A stretch of DNA of 64,000 nucleotides from Brucella oryzae. Lineage in GTDB: Bacteria; Pseudomonadota; Alphaproteobacteria; Rhizobiales; Rhizobiaceae. Shown here in pieces: positions 40,401-51,475 of this stretch. The stretch spans positions 1 to 64,000 of the forward strand of contig JAAVLL010000002.1 in the NCBI GenBank assembly GCA_012103035.1, read 5' to 3'. A program made the position numbers and the translations under genes. The notes under the pieces were generated by a model that was given only the letters and a program-made list of their open reading frames with translations, was not told the DNA's origin and made no database searches. Each line of letters begins with the position of its first letter. Position 1 is the first letter of the stretch.

Positions 40401-43400
40401 CGCTTTCGGGGCAGAATACTTACGCGGGTGGGACGGCGATCACGGCTGGCACGCTTTCGGTCGGGGCAGACAACAATCTGTGCAGCGGCAGGCGGGTAGA
40501 GATCGGTGCAGGTACACTGCAATTGAGTGCTGCCTTCAATTCGGGTCGCGCCATAACGCTGTCGGATGCGGCCAGCACCATCGCCAATACGCATGACAAC
40601 ACGCTTTCGGGCATTGTTTCGGGTACGGGCAAGCTGACCAAGACGGGTGCTGGCGTCCTGACGCTTTCGGGGCAGAATACTTACGCGGGCGGGACGGCGA
40701 TCACGGCTGGCACGCTTTCGGTCGGGGCAGACAACAATCTGGCGCAGCGGCAGGCGGGGTGGAGATTGGCGCAGGTACATTGCAGTTGAGCGCTGCCTTC
40801 AATTCGGGTCGCGCCATAACGCTGTCGGATGCGGGCAGCACCGTCGACAATGCGCATGACAACACGCTTTCGGGCATTGTGTCGGGTACGGGCAAGCTGA
40901 CCAAGACGGGTGCTGGCGTCCTGACGCTTTCGGGGAATAATACTTACGTGGGCGGGACGGCGATCACGGCTGGCACGCTGCAGATCGGTAACGGCGGGAC
41001 GACGGGCCGCATTATGGGGATGCCGCGATCGATGCCGGTGCTGCGCTTGCCTTCAACCGCTCCAATAGCCTGACGTTCGGCGGTGTCGTATCGGGTGCGG
41101 GTCGGGTGGTGCAGGCAGGCAGCGGTACGACCGTGCTGACCGGCACCAACAGCTATTCTGGTGGGACGGCGATTACGGCTGGCACACTTTCGGTCGGGGC
41201 AGACAACAATCTGTGCAGCGGCAGGCGGGGTGGAGATCGGTGTCGGCACATTGCAATTGAGCGCTGCCTTCAATTCGGGTCGCGCCATAACGCTGTCGGA
41301 TGCGGCCAGCACCATCGACAATGCGCATGACAACACGCTTTCGGGCATTGTGTCGGGTACGGGCAAGCTGACCAAGACGGGTGCTGGCGTTCTGACGCTT
41401 TCGGGGCAGAATACTTACGCGGGCGGGACGGCGATCACGGCTGGCACGCTTTCGGTCGGGGCAGACAACAATCTGGCAGCGGCAGGCGGGGTGGAGATTG
41501 GTGCCGGTACACTGCAATTGAGTGCTGCCTTCAATTCGGGGCGCGCTATAACGCTGTCGGATGCGGCCAGCACCATCGCCAATACGCATGACAACACACT
41601 TTCGGGTGTTGTTTCGGGCACTGGCAAGCTGACCAAGACGGGCGCTGGCGTTCTGACGCTTTCGGGGCAGAATACTTACGCGGGCGGGACGGCGATCACG
41701 GCTGGCACGCTTTCGGTCAGCGCGGACAATAATCTGGCGCAGCGGCAGGCGGAGTGGAGATTGGCGCAGGTACATTGCAGTTGAGCGCTGCCTTCAATTC
41801 GGGTCGCGCCATAACGCTGTCGGATGCGGGCAGCACCATCGACAATGCACATGACAACACGCTTTCGGGCATTGTGTCGGGTACGGGCAAGCTGACCAAG
41901 ACGGGTGCTGGCGTCCTGACGCTTTCGGGGAATAATACTTACGCGGGCGGGACGGCGATCACGGCTGGCATGCTGCAGATCGGTGCTGGCGGGACGACGG
42001 GCCGCATTATGGGGATGCCGCGATCGATGCCGGTGCTGCGCTTGCCTTCAACCGCTCCGACGTGATGGGTTTCAGCGGTGTTTTGAGCGGTACTGGAACG
42101 CTGAAGCAGGTTGGATCGGGCACGCTGACGCTATCGGGCGACAGTTCCGGCTTTGCCGGCAAGACAGGGTACAGGCAGGTACCCTTCTGGTTGATGACAA
42201 GCTTGGCGGTGCGGTGGAGGTCGCCGCTGGCGGCGCGCTTGGCGGCAAGGGAACGATCATCGACAATGCCGTGCTTGATGCCGGAGGCGCCACGCTGGTG
42301 GGGCGTGAGGGCCAGACCCTGACCTTTGAGAAGGGTCTGACGCTTGCAGGCGGCAACAACATCAATGTGGCGCTCGGCGCGCCAACGACCGTTGGCCTGT
42401 TCAATGTCAAGGGCAGTCTGACACTGGCCGGAACGCTCAATGTGACCGATCTGGGCAGTTTCGGCCCCGGCCTTTATCGTATTTTCGATTATAGCGGTGC
42501 GTTCACCGACAATGGTTTGGTGCTGGGTACGGTTCCAGGCGGCCCTTCTGGAATGAGCATCCAGACCGCGATTGCAAACCAGGTCAATCTGGTCAATGCC
42601 GCAGGCATGACACTCAATTACTGGGATGGCGGCGATCCTGCCCTGCACGGCAACAATCAGATTGATGGGGAACGGGATATGGAACGTGGATACTCACGGT
42701 TCGGATTGGACCGACAAGGACGGTACGCTGAATGGACCATGGACCAATGGCGAGTTTGCCATTTTGCCGGCAAGGCGGGCACGGTGACGGTGGATAATAC
42801 GGCGGGCGCGGTGTCTGCTGCGGGTATGCAGTTTTCCACCGACGGTTATCGTCTTGAGGGCGATGCGCTGACGCTTTCCGACACGACGAACAACGCCATG
42901 CCGATCGTGCGTGTGGACAAGGATATCACTGCTACGATTGCCGCAGAGCTTCAAGGCACACAGGGCCTCAACAAGACGGATTTCGGCACGTTGGTCCTAA
43001 CGGGTGCGAACAGTTACACGGGCGGAACGAAGGTCAGTGAAGGCACGCTGCAGATCGGTGATGGCGGGACGACGGGCAGCATTGTGGGCGATGTCGTGCT
43101 GGACCAGACGGCGCATGATGTAGGAACATTTGCGTTCAACCGCTCCAACAGCCTGACGTTCGGCGATGTCGTATCGGGTGCGGGTCGGGTGGTGCAGGCA
43201 GGCAGCGGCACGACCGTGTTGACCGGCACCAACAGCTATTCTGGCGGGACGGCGATCACGGCTGGCACGCTTTCGGTCGGGGCAGACAACAATCTGGCAG
43301 CGGCAGGCGGGGTGGAGATTGGTGCCGGTACACTGCAATTGAGTGCTGCCTTCAATTCGGGTCGCGCTATAACGCTGTCGGATGCGGCCAGCACCATCGA

Positions 43401-46009
43401 CAATGCACATGACAACACACTTTCGGGTGTTGTTTCGCACTGGCAAGCTGACCAAGACGGGCGCTGGCGTTCTGGTGCTTTCGGGGCAGAATACTTACGC
43501 GGGTGGGACGGCGATCACGGCTGGTACGCTGCAGATCGGTAACGGCGGGACAACGGGCCGCATTGTGGGTGATGTGGCCAATGACGGGATCCTTGCGTTC
43601 AACCGCTCCGACAGTCTGATCTTTGACGGCATTGTTTCGGGCACTGGCAAGCTGTCGCAGGCAGGCAGCGGCACGACCGTGCTGACCGGCGCCAACAGCT
43701 ATTCGGGCGGAACGGCGATCACGGCTGGTACTCTGCAGATCGGTAATGGCGGGACGACAGGTCGCATTGTGGGCGATGTGGCCAATAACGGGGTCCTTGC
43801 TTTCAACCGTTCCGACAATCTGATCTTTGACGGCATTGTTTCGGGCACTGGCAAGCTGACCAAGGCGGGCGCTGGCGTCCTGACGCTAACCGGCGCCAAC
43901 AGCTATTCGGGCGGAACGGCGATCACGGCTGGTACTCTGCAGATCGGTAATGGCGGGACGACAGGTCGCATTGTGGGCGATGTGGCCAATGGCGGGGTGC
44001 TTGCGTTCAACCGTTCCGATGCAGCCACTTTCTCCGGCGCTATCGGCGGTCAGGGTGAAGTGGTTCAAAAGGGAGCCGGTGAAACGGTCTTCACTGGCAA
44101 CAACACCTATTCGGGCGGCTTGACGGTTGAGCGCGGCACGGCCAGAGCCGGTATTGCCGACAATGCCTTCGGCTCCGGATTGCTGACGGTAAAGAGCGGC
44201 GGCACGGCTGACCTCGACGGGTTCAATACCAGGGTTGGCGGACTGACCGGCGCTGGCGGCGTGACGCTCGGCAAGGGTACACTGACGCTCGATCAGAACG
44301 TCGACAGCCTCTTCTCCGGTTTGATGTCGGGTACGGGCGGTTTGAGGAAGAATGGTTTGGGTGTTCTGACGCTAACCGGTGCCAACAGCTATTCGGGGAT
44401 TACGGCAGTCAATGGCGGCACGCTCAGGCAGGGTGGGGCTGGCGGCATCAGCGGCGCATCCGCATTCAATGTGGCCAGCAATGGCAGGCTGAGCTGGGTG
44501 GCTTTGCCACGACGATGGCATCGCTGGACAATGGCGGCACGGTCGATTTCGGCGGGACTGGCGGCACGGTGTTGAATGTTGCCGGCAACTATACCGGTAC
44601 GGGCGGCACCCTCGTGTTCAACAGTGTTCTGGGCGGTGATGTCTCGAAGACGGACCGACTGCAAGTGGGCGGCGACACGTCGGGCAGCAGCCATGTGAAG
44701 GTGGTCAATCGCGGCGGCAACGGCGCACAGACGACGGACGGCATCAAGATCATCGACATTGCCGGTGCATCGAACGGCCTGTTCGATCTGCTCGGCGATT
44801 TCGTCACCGGACGGCCGTCAGGCCGTGGTGGCGGGTGCCTATGCCTATTCGCTGTACAAGGGCGGCGTGAGCACCCCGGCGGATGGCGACTGGTATCTGC
44901 GCTCCGCACTCAAGAACCCGCCCCCGCCTTGTGAGGAAACCGGCACCTGTCCGCCCCCGCCACCCCCGCCGCCGCCACCGCACTACAATCCCGGTGTGCC
45001 CCTTTATGAGGCCTATGCAGCCAGCATGCAGGCGCTCAACACCTTGCCGACCCTGCAGCAGCGTGTGGGCAATCGTTCCTGGGGCGGTGCAGCCAACCCG
45101 GTCATCGAACAGGAGCGGATGCAATCGGCACGCCACTCGTGCCGGCAAGCGAAGCTGGCACGGCCATAGACCAGCACGGCATATGGGGGCGCATCGAAGG
45201 GGCGCACAACCGGCTGGAACCGTCCGGCTCGGCAACCGGCATGCGCCAGAGCATGAACACCACGCTTATGCAGGCCGGTCTCGACGGCCTGCTGCTGGAC
45301 GCAGCCGACGGTCGCCTGCTGGGCGGCATCACCGGCCTTTACGGCAAGGCGCACAGCAGGTCTCTTCCCTGCATGGCGATGGCACAATCGACACGCAGGG
45401 CTGGGGCTTGGGGCGACGTTGACCTGGTATGGCGACAATGGCTTTTATCTCGACACACAGGCACAGGCCGTCTGGTACGACAACGACCTTTATTCCGCTA
45501 CGGCCAACAAAAGCCTTGCCAGCGGTCGGCGCGGCTTTGGCTATGCATTGAGTGCAGAAACCGGCCAGCGCATCGCCCTCGATGACAACTGGTCGCTGAC
45601 GCCGCAGGCGCAGCTCATGTGGTCGTCGGTGTCATCCGCCAGCTTCCGCGACGCGTGGGAAGCGCGTGTCGGCCTGCACAATACCGACAGCCTGACGGCC
45701 CGCATCGGGCTTTCGGCCGATTACCGCAATGCCTGGCATGACGCCGATGGACAGCTTACCCGCATGAACATCTACGGTATCGCCAATCTCTATCAGGAGT
45801 TCATGGGCAGCGCGCCGGTCGATGTCGCGGATGTCAGCTTCGCCACCGGGAAGGACCGCACATGGGCCGGTGTCGGCGCAGGCGGAACCTATACATGGGC
45901 CGATGACAAATATGCCATCTACGGCGAAGGAGCCATCAACACAGCCCTCAACCATTTCGCAAACAGCTATCAAATCAAGGCAACCGCAGGGGTAAGGGTA
46001 AGATGGTGA
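37424..46009 (+). CDS. Autotransporter 1: giant type Va surface protein with PATR repeats (multiple frameshifts)
   Basis: About 2,860 residues if read through. The ATG at 37424 follows AGAGGGTGG. An extended signal peptide ends near [11 protein letters not shown]. The passenger starts with a parallel-beta-helix-like region ([33 protein letters not shown]), then a Gly-rich domain. A long array of autotransporter-associated beta-strand repeats follows ([33 protein letters not shown]). One large module ending [12 protein letters not shown] lies near 42650. A Pro-rich linker (about 44925-44990) precedes the barrel, which starts around [15 protein letters not shown] and ends with the aromatic C-terminus VRVRW. 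At least a dozen frame breaks occur, many at the same place in successive repeats. It is likely an AidA-like adhesin exported by its own barrel. Brucella OmaA/BmaC-type proteins are the nearest known group by layout. Confidence 0.85.
37895..38640 (+). repeat. Glycine-rich low-complexity domain of autotransporter 1
   Basis: In the coding frame the region is largely GGxGG and GGGGGG runs ([37 protein letters not shown]) encoded by GGC/GGT tracts. It resembles PGRS-like or Gly-rich adhesin segments and lies between the first beta-helix part and the PATR array. The tracts are prone to slippage; several frame breaks lie in or beside it. Confidence 0.8.
40165..42060 (+). repeat. Nested tandem repeats in the autotransporter 1 passenger
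   Basis: A 261-bp unit (87 residues: [18 protein letters not shown] through [16 protein letters not shown] to [10 protein letters not shown]) starts at 40165, 40427, 40688, 41160, 41422 and 41683. Related copies start at 39138 and 43243. Three units plus a GGTTGRIMG tail form a higher-order block repeated with a period of exactly 995 bp (40165 to 41160; 41011 to 42006). The copies are nearly identical, which implies recent duplication or gene conversion. Confidence 0.9.
45180..46009 (+). other. Autotransporter beta-barrel domain of autotransporter 1
   Basis: Within the CDS. After the linker and helix region the barrel reads [58 protein letters not shown] (after repair near 45410), [20 protein letters not shown] and [20 protein letters not shown]. 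About 270 residues of alternating strands ending in W fit a 12-strand type Va translocator. The barrel of autotransporter 2 shares these motifs. Confidence 0.88.
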
Positions 46010-46043
46010 GGGAAAACTGTAAGCATACGGCGAAGGCCACAGA

Positions 46044-46365
46044 CTATACCGTCTGAACATCGAATATGAGTAATGCCAAATTCCATGGAAGTGACTGTTC
46101 CAGTTTGGTAATCCTTGTGTCGGCGCTGCGGACGAAAAACGTCCGCAAGCCATGCCCGGGATCGAGATCATTAAACTTTGCTCTTATGATCAGCATGCTC
46201 ATGAAGACCGCATGATCGGCGCTGTGGTTCAGTCCGGCGAAGCGCCATGATTTGCGACCAAGAGTCCCCGCAACGCGCGTTCCGCTGCATTGTTTGTCGG
46301 AAAATTCGGCCGTCATCGGGAAATGCCGTAAGGATAGCGGATTTAGAATTTTGGTTTTTCATCAC
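46044..46365 (-). mobile_element. IS66-family transposase remnant (C-terminal end)
   Basis: The minus frame contains GRKSWRFAGLNHSADHA, LIIRAKFNDLDPGHGLRTFF and ITKLEQSLPWN. These match the conserved IS66 TnpC end (GRKNWLFAG, LNGLDPxxWL, IxxLLPW). Only about 90 residues remain, with frame breaks, so it is inactive. It lies immediately downstream of autotransporter 1 and next to the 3' end of the VirK/YbjX-type gene, marking a past insertion or rearrangement. Confidence 0.8.
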
Positions 46366-46463
46366 GGAGTTTCCGATTGCGGCTCGTGGGGATGATCAGG
46401 TTCGCCCCAATTTTCCAAAAGCAACTTTTGCATTGCTGCGCCGACTGCCATTCCCGTCGGTAA

Positions 46464-47240
46464 TCATTGATCAACCGAAATTCGGAAGCCGAAGGGAGGG
46501 AAAGGGACCCCGCCGCGGTCAAGCCAATATGCGTCCAGATCGGGTAATTTCATCTTGCGGCGCTTTGAGGCACGGTGATTGATGACATGGGTGGAGTTGC
46601 TGACAGCAATCAAATAAGTCGTGACGCTATGCGCCGCGAACCCTTTCAGCACCAACATGATTGCATCTTTCGGTCGCAGACCGCCGAGATCACGGGTTGC
46701 AGAAATTATCGCGCGTTTGGCATCTGCGTTGGCCGATCCCTGCAGCCCACCGATAATGATACTGTATGAATCGCTCGGACGACGCACAAATACGAAGCTT
46801 GCCATGCACAGAAGTGTCTGATCCGTTGCTTGCACCAGACGCACGGTAAACACGCCTTCGTGTCGACTGCCGCAATGATCGGAAAGTAGTAATTGGAGGC
46901 GATAATGATGGTCTCTGCCGCAAACTGTTCCAAGCTCAATCATTTCACCACGCCAAAGCGCCTGCAACACATGCGGGCACATTAACTGGCGCGCCAGATC
47001 GAAATGCTGGGTGAGAATATTGAGCCGAGTTCGCCATGCCATGCGGTGCACGAGGAAGGATGACAGGGATTTCCGGACAAGATCATCATGAGGCGGAGCG
47101 AAAGTATGCTGTTCCGTAAAGTCGCCAAGGAACCGAAACCAGCGAAAAGTCAGCCACGGCGACAGAACGCTTCTCAACAGAAAAGCCAGAGTTTTGCGGA
47201 ACTTCAGCCGTGAAGCAATACTGATTATCTGCCGCGACAT
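46464..47240 (-). CDS. VirK/YbjX (DUF535) family protein, probably 3'-truncated
   Basis: 258 residues from the ATG at 47240 (MSRQIISIASRLKFRKTLAF). A longer frame starts at a TTG at 47420 but would overlap the PAP2 gene. DUF535-like features: an N-terminal amphipathic region, then RTRLNILTQHFDLARQL, LQLLLSDHCGSRHEGVFTVR, LLCMASFVFVRRPSD, IGGLQGSANADAKRAIISAT and GLRPKDAIMLVLKGFAAH. It ends FGFRISVDQ without the basic C-terminal helix usual for the family, and the next sequence is an IS66 remnant. I infer loss of the 3' end. VirK/YbjX proteins are linked to virulence and antimicrobial-peptide resistance. It shares its strand with the PAP2 gene. Confidence 0.78.
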   Translation of the reverse strand: MSRQIISIASRLKFRKTLAFLLRSVLSPWLTFRWFRFLGDFTEQHTFAPPHDDLVRKSLSSFLVHRMAWRTRLNILTQHFDLARQLMCPHVLQALWRGEMIELGTVCGRDHHYRLQLLLSDHCGSRHEGVFTVRLVQATDQTLLCMASFVFVRRPSDSYSIIIGGLQGSANADAKRAIISATRDLGGLRPKDAIMLVLKGFAAHSVTTYLIAVSNSTHVINHRASKRRKMKLPDLDAYWLDRGGVPFPPFGFRISVDQ

Positions 47241-47364
47241 TGAATGTGAGGCAGCCAGATGCTTCAGGGGTATATTTTGGATACTTGCATCGTTATTTTG
47301 GACGAACTTCGTTGAAGCTGCCTTGCGGCAGATGTTGGATGGGTAATTTGTTCTGCCAGCATGA

Positions 47365-48226
47365 TCATTGTCCGCTGCTGTAGGGAGGGCGTGCGCCGGA
47401 CTTTTCCTTGGCTTTGTCAAGGTCGCATGAAGAATTGTCGTGTACTCGGCGAGCCGTGGGGCTGAAGGAAAAGTGCGCGCCGAAACATCTCACACTGTCG
47501 TCGATCGCCGCAGCTCGACTGGAAATTCTTTGCCAGAGCCACATCATCAGACATAGGATCAAGCCCCAGGCAACAATGACGTCTGATAGAAAATGCGCGC
47601 CGAAGAGAACCCGGTTGAAGGAAACGAAGAACAGGATCGGAACGGCAATAACAGTTGCGGGGATCGCCATTGCACAGGCACGAAGACGATCAACGACAGG
47701 GTGGCAACGGCGACAGCAGCTTCACCAGAAGGAAAGGAGCAACTGTGTCTGCAGGCGGCTGCATATTGCCATACCGGAGAGAAATCAGCTGTTCCACCGA
47801 ATTCTACAATATCGCGCGGACGGGCCCGCCCGATGAGGTTTTTCAGCAACTGTACCGTAATCAACGGACCGAGCAAAAACTCAAGAGCACAAAGAGAGCT
47901 TTGTGCGGTGGGCAGAACGCGTATTTACGTGGCAGAACCGCATGAAGGCCTATTGTGAACAGCATGAACAGCAGAAGATAGATCAGGCCCTGTCGATTTA
48001 TATCCCGGACAGCCTTCAGAAATAGATTTTCAGACAGCGGGAAGCTGTGTCCGTTCGCAAAGAAGCGTGAAATGGCCAGATCGGCTGACGGGAACACCAC
48101 GAAGATGAAACTTACAGCTAGGATGGACATGACCAGCAGCTGCGTTGTCCATGAAACTGGTTCATAACGTTTGAGAACGTTGGTCGCCGAATGGGAAGCG
48201 TTGGAGCCTAGGGCGGTTTCTTGCAT
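47365..48226 (-). CDS. PAP2-family lipid phosphatase (frameshifted)
   Basis: About 287 residues. The start at 48226 (MQETALGSNAS) has GAGGTG 5 bp upstream. The N-terminal half has helices TQLLVMSILAVSFIFVVFP and GLIYLLLFMLFTIGLHAVL; shifts lie near 47880 and 47690. The three phosphatase motifs are KNLIGRARP (C1), CSFPSGEA (C2) and SFNRVLFGAHFLSDV (C3), with catalytic His in GAHF. C2 has Glu where PSGH is usual, which may affect activity, or a sequencing error may be responsible. The architecture is like lipid A or undecaprenyl phosphatases (LpxE/PgpB type) acting in the periplasmic leaflet. It is divergent from a two-component system 208 bp away, so it is a plausible target of that system. 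Confidence 0.83.
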
Positions 48227-48433
48227 GTCGACACCTCGGAAGAGTTGAACGACTGCGATTTGAGGTCCGATCATCAAGACTTTGCGAAGATCGAACCAGC
48301 ACTGTGTCCAAAATCGGTCTCTGAACGGTGCACATACTGTTTGGAAATTGCACGTTGATGAATTGCCGGTCATAGTCCGCGCTGATTTCACCCAGGTGTA
48401 GATAAACGACCTCAAGAAAATTCGGAGCCGCTC

Positions 48434-49126
48434 TTGGACAACAGTCTCGTTCTTATTGTGGAGGATGAGCCGGAAATTGCGCAGATCCTGGACGCTTACC
48501 TAGTGCGGGAAGGCTATCGCACGGTGCGGGCAACTGATGGAGAAACGGCACTGCAACATCACGCCTTGCTGTCGCCGGATATTGTTCTGCTTGATGTTCG
48601 CATTCCCAAACTTGACGGGTTTGCCGTACTGGCACGCCTGCGGCAGACCAGAAATACGCCGGTTATCATGGTGACAGCGCTGGCCGAAGACATCGACCGG
48701 CTCAGCGGCCTTCGTCTCGGGGCGGATGATTATGTTGTTAAACCGTTCAATCCACAGGAGGTGGTTGCCCGGGTCAAGGCGGTGCTGCGCCGTACAAAAG
48801 GAGATCAACAGGAGAGCCTACGACGGTTCGGAACGATAGAGGTCGATTTCAATGCTTATTCCGCGTTCGTCAACCGTGACGGAGAACGTGTTGCTCTCCA
48901 GCTCACCCTGAGCGAATTTAGAATTCTCGCTTATATGGTTCGCCGTCCAACACACGCCTTCGACCGCGCTGATATTCTTGACGCCTGCCTGCCGGAAAGC
49001 GACGCGCTGGTTCGCACAGTGGACACCCATATATCCAACTTGCGAAAGAAGCTTGAAGCGTTTGGACAGAAAGATTTCTTTCCCGCAGTCCGTGGCATCG
49101 GTTATCGTCTGGCAGACCCCAAATGA
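48434..49126 (+). CDS. OmpR-family response regulator (BaeR-like)
   Basis: Intact 230 residues. The receiver domain has the acidic pocket VEDE (residues 9-12), phospho-acceptor Asp54 in IVLLDVRIP, and Lys103 in YVVKPF. The C-terminal winged helix includes LTLSEFRILAYMVRRP and LVRTVDTHISNLRKKLE, ending GIGYRLADPK. The start codon is TTG. The stop overlaps the kinase ATG at 49123. The sequence is closest in style to BaeR/BasR-type envelope-stress regulators. The divergent PAP2 gene is the obvious candidate target. Confidence 0.9.
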   Translation: MDNSLVLIVEDEPEIAQILDAYLVREGYRTVRATDGETALQHHALLSPDIVLLDVRIPKLDGFAVLARLRQTRNTPVIMVTALAEDIDRLSGLRLGADDYVVKPFNPQEVVARVKAVLRRTKGDQQESLRRFGTIEVDFNAYSAFVNRDGERVALQLTLSEFRILAYMVRRPTHAFDRADILDACLPESDALVRTVDTHISNLRKKLEAFGQKDFFPAVRGIGYRLADPK

Positions 49127-50298
49127 AAGTACCGACGCTCCCGCTTGCCACTCTGACTGCTATCATAATCGCTGCTATGCTTCTGCTCAGCGTTGGTCTG
49201 GCTTATCTGGGCGTGACCTCTTACGCTGCCTATCTAGAAGAGGGCGTGGTCAGAAGCCTGCCCACCAATGCGGCTCAGGCCTATCGCGATATGAATTCCG
49301 GTATCGTACCGGAACCGGCAGCGATAAAGAATTGTTTGACCACCTCGATAACCTTCCGATCCGGTCGATTTTCAACTCTATCTTTCCGTACTCGTTTGCG
49401 GACTGGTTTCCGCGCTCATTTGCAGCATCATCGGGATATACTTGGCGAGGAGGGTCGCACGACCTCTGGAGCAGCTAACTCTGGTCGCCGAAGGACTGAA
49501 ATCTGGAGATTTTTCTGTCCGGCTCGAAGAATCGCATACCAGTACGGTGGAGGTCAAAAGCCTCATTGAGAGCTTCAATGCGCTGGCGACGAGCCTTGAA
49601 ACCATGGAGGAGAGGTTGCGGTTCAACAATATGGCTGTGGCGCATGAATTGCGCACACCGCTCACCATATTGCGCGGTTCGATGCAGGGCATGGTGGACG
49701 GCGTATTTCCATTGGATACGAAAACAGTAGCGAGTCTCTTGCTCCAGGTGGAGGGGCTATCTCGACTTGTCGAAGACTTGCGTACCTTGTCGCTAGCGAT
49801 AGGACAAAAGCTTGTTATGGACTGCGAGCGTTTTGAACTGGCCGAGCTGGTGAATGCCGTGCTCGACGCAGCCAAACCTATGCTCGATGCAAGTAGGCTG
49901 GCAGTCGAAAAGAACTGATTTCTATGGAGGCGACCGCCGATTGTCAGCGCATTCGGCAGGCCATACTCGCGCTTCTGGAAAATGTCTGTCGTTATGCTGC
50001 GAGCGGCGGAATATTGCGATGCCAAACGGAATTGGTTGCGGACGGCTTTATCGCGATCCATATCCATGATCACGGGCCCGGCTTTCCTGAAAATATGGGC
50101 GAAGTAAGCGCCAATCCGTTCTGGCGTGGAGATACGTCTCGTTCAAGAGCTACGGGTGGAACTGGGCTTGGCCTGTCTGTCGTACAAGCGATCGCAGCGG
50201 CCCACGGCGGAAAACTTGAACGCAGCAATCGACCGGGTGGTGGCGCTACCGTATCAATTCTCATCCCGCAGGAGTCCACAGAACGTTCATTTGAGTAG
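49123..50298 (+). CDS. Sensor histidine kinase (BaeS-like, frameshifted)
   Basis: About 392 residues. The first membrane helix is LATLTAIIIAAMLLLSVGLAY. A short periplasmic part (LEEGVVRSLPTNAAQAYRDM) breaks near 49330. The second helix is in the next frame (VLVCGLVSALICSIIGIYLA), followed by the HAMP domain RRVARPLEQLTLVAEGLKSG. The H-box is MAVAHELRTPLTILRG. The N-box LLENVCRYA, G1 DHGPGFPE and G2 GGTGLGLSVVQAIAAAHGG follow another break near 49915. It autophosphorylates on His and signals to the upstream regulator. The periplasmic sensor is small, so a cationic peptide, metal or membrane perturbation is a plausible stimulus (inference). Confidence 0.87.
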
Positions 50299-50376
50299 AC
50301 ATCGCAGTTTTGCGATCCCAGCGGTCATCAATCTGCCTCGCCGGGGCGCTTGGGTTGATCCTTAAGCAAGTGATCT

Positions 50377-51475
50377 TCAAGTCAATGTCAGGTGCTGCCA
50401 TCCCCGGTGGAGAAGCCTCAGTATATCCGCTTCACCTCTAGTGCCGGTTTTGGAATAGAGACTCTTGAATTGAGATCTTATAGTCTCTTTCGATCGATCT
50501 GCTTCAAGAGCGATTTCATTTATCGACTGACCGTCAACTATTCCAGCGAGCGCGCGCATTTCGCCGCGAGAAAGCTTGAAGGCAGCACCAAACAGTTTTT
50601 GATCATAATGGGTTGATCTTGCTTTGAACTGCTTAAGCAAGACAATGATATGGGGACCTTCAAAATATAGAAAGTGCCGCTCTTTCTTTAGATGAATGAG
50701 AGTTAATTTTGTACCATGGGAATAAAAATCAAGTATTTCTGGTCCATCATAGCTTCGTTTCAACATGAGATCACTCGCGGCCTGGATTTCGCTTTGCCGG
50801 AAGCGAATTTTGCCATCCGCCAGAGTTCGCAGGGGCGAAATGTTCTCAATCATCTCAGAAGCAACCATTGAGATTATTCTGGGCCGATACTCTCGATCAA
50901 GAACCAATGCCCCGATATTGACTGTATCCATTAATGAAGAAGAATTGAATTGGGATCTTTTTCTCGTTGATAAAAATCAAAAGCTCGCTTCAAGTGCGGC
51001 GATAAGCTGGCTAAACTTAATACGGTTTTCTCAATACGCGAAGGTTCAATCGGGTCATTGTTCCAGCTAATTACAAGTGTGAAGGACTGGTTGCGAGATT
51101 TTGCGAACTTGACACCTGCCGTTCGCTTCATTCGCTGCGGAACAAGAAAATCATTATAAAATTCGGTTCTTCTCAGATTATCTTGCGAAATCAGGTCGAA
51201 GTCATAACCAGTGAACCCGATTGGTTTTGAGAAAAGAAGTGGTTGTAGCGGATTCAGTTTTCCATAATACGAATTATATAATTCTTTAGTTGTTTCTTCA
51301 AAGCCTGCAAAAGCCCATACCCTTCATCGTTACGTATGTCATGAGTCACTAATGCTGCTGTGCCGTCAGGTAGATTTGATGCGAGTTTTCCGAGAAAATG
51401 TTCCCAGGTCTCCTCACCAAGCATTGCCGCATAAACAAGCTTACTGAGCTGGCCATCCATTACTTTCCCCGTCAT
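50377..51475 (-). CDS. LuxR-type transcriptional regulator (frameshifted, AT-rich)
   Basis: About 366 residues in three frames. The N-terminus reads KLVYAAMLGEETWEHFLGKL with a sensor region to FDLISQDNLRRTEFYNDFL and PHLKRAFDFYQREKD. The middle is NIGALVLDREYRPRIIS. The C-terminal HTH is SRGEMRALAGIVDGQSINEI with DRSKETIRSQFKSLYSKTG. Breaks lie near 51255 and 50935. This layout (PAS-like sensor plus GerE HTH, no synthase nearby) is common in Rhizobiales. Composition is AT-rich. It is divergent from autotransporter 2 (start 51776), so probably regulates it. A start at 51460 is an alternative. Confidence 0.82.

Noticed and set aside
40178..41775. Repeated minus-strand frames rich in [15 protein letters not shown]
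   Set aside because: They are the reverse complement of the PATR repeats; repetition follows from the tandem DNA repeats, not from a separate gene.
40165..42060. Regularly spaced near-identical units suggested a CRISPR-like or satellite array
   Set aside because: Units are 261 bp, translate into autotransporter beta-strand repeats, and have no short repeat/spacer structure.
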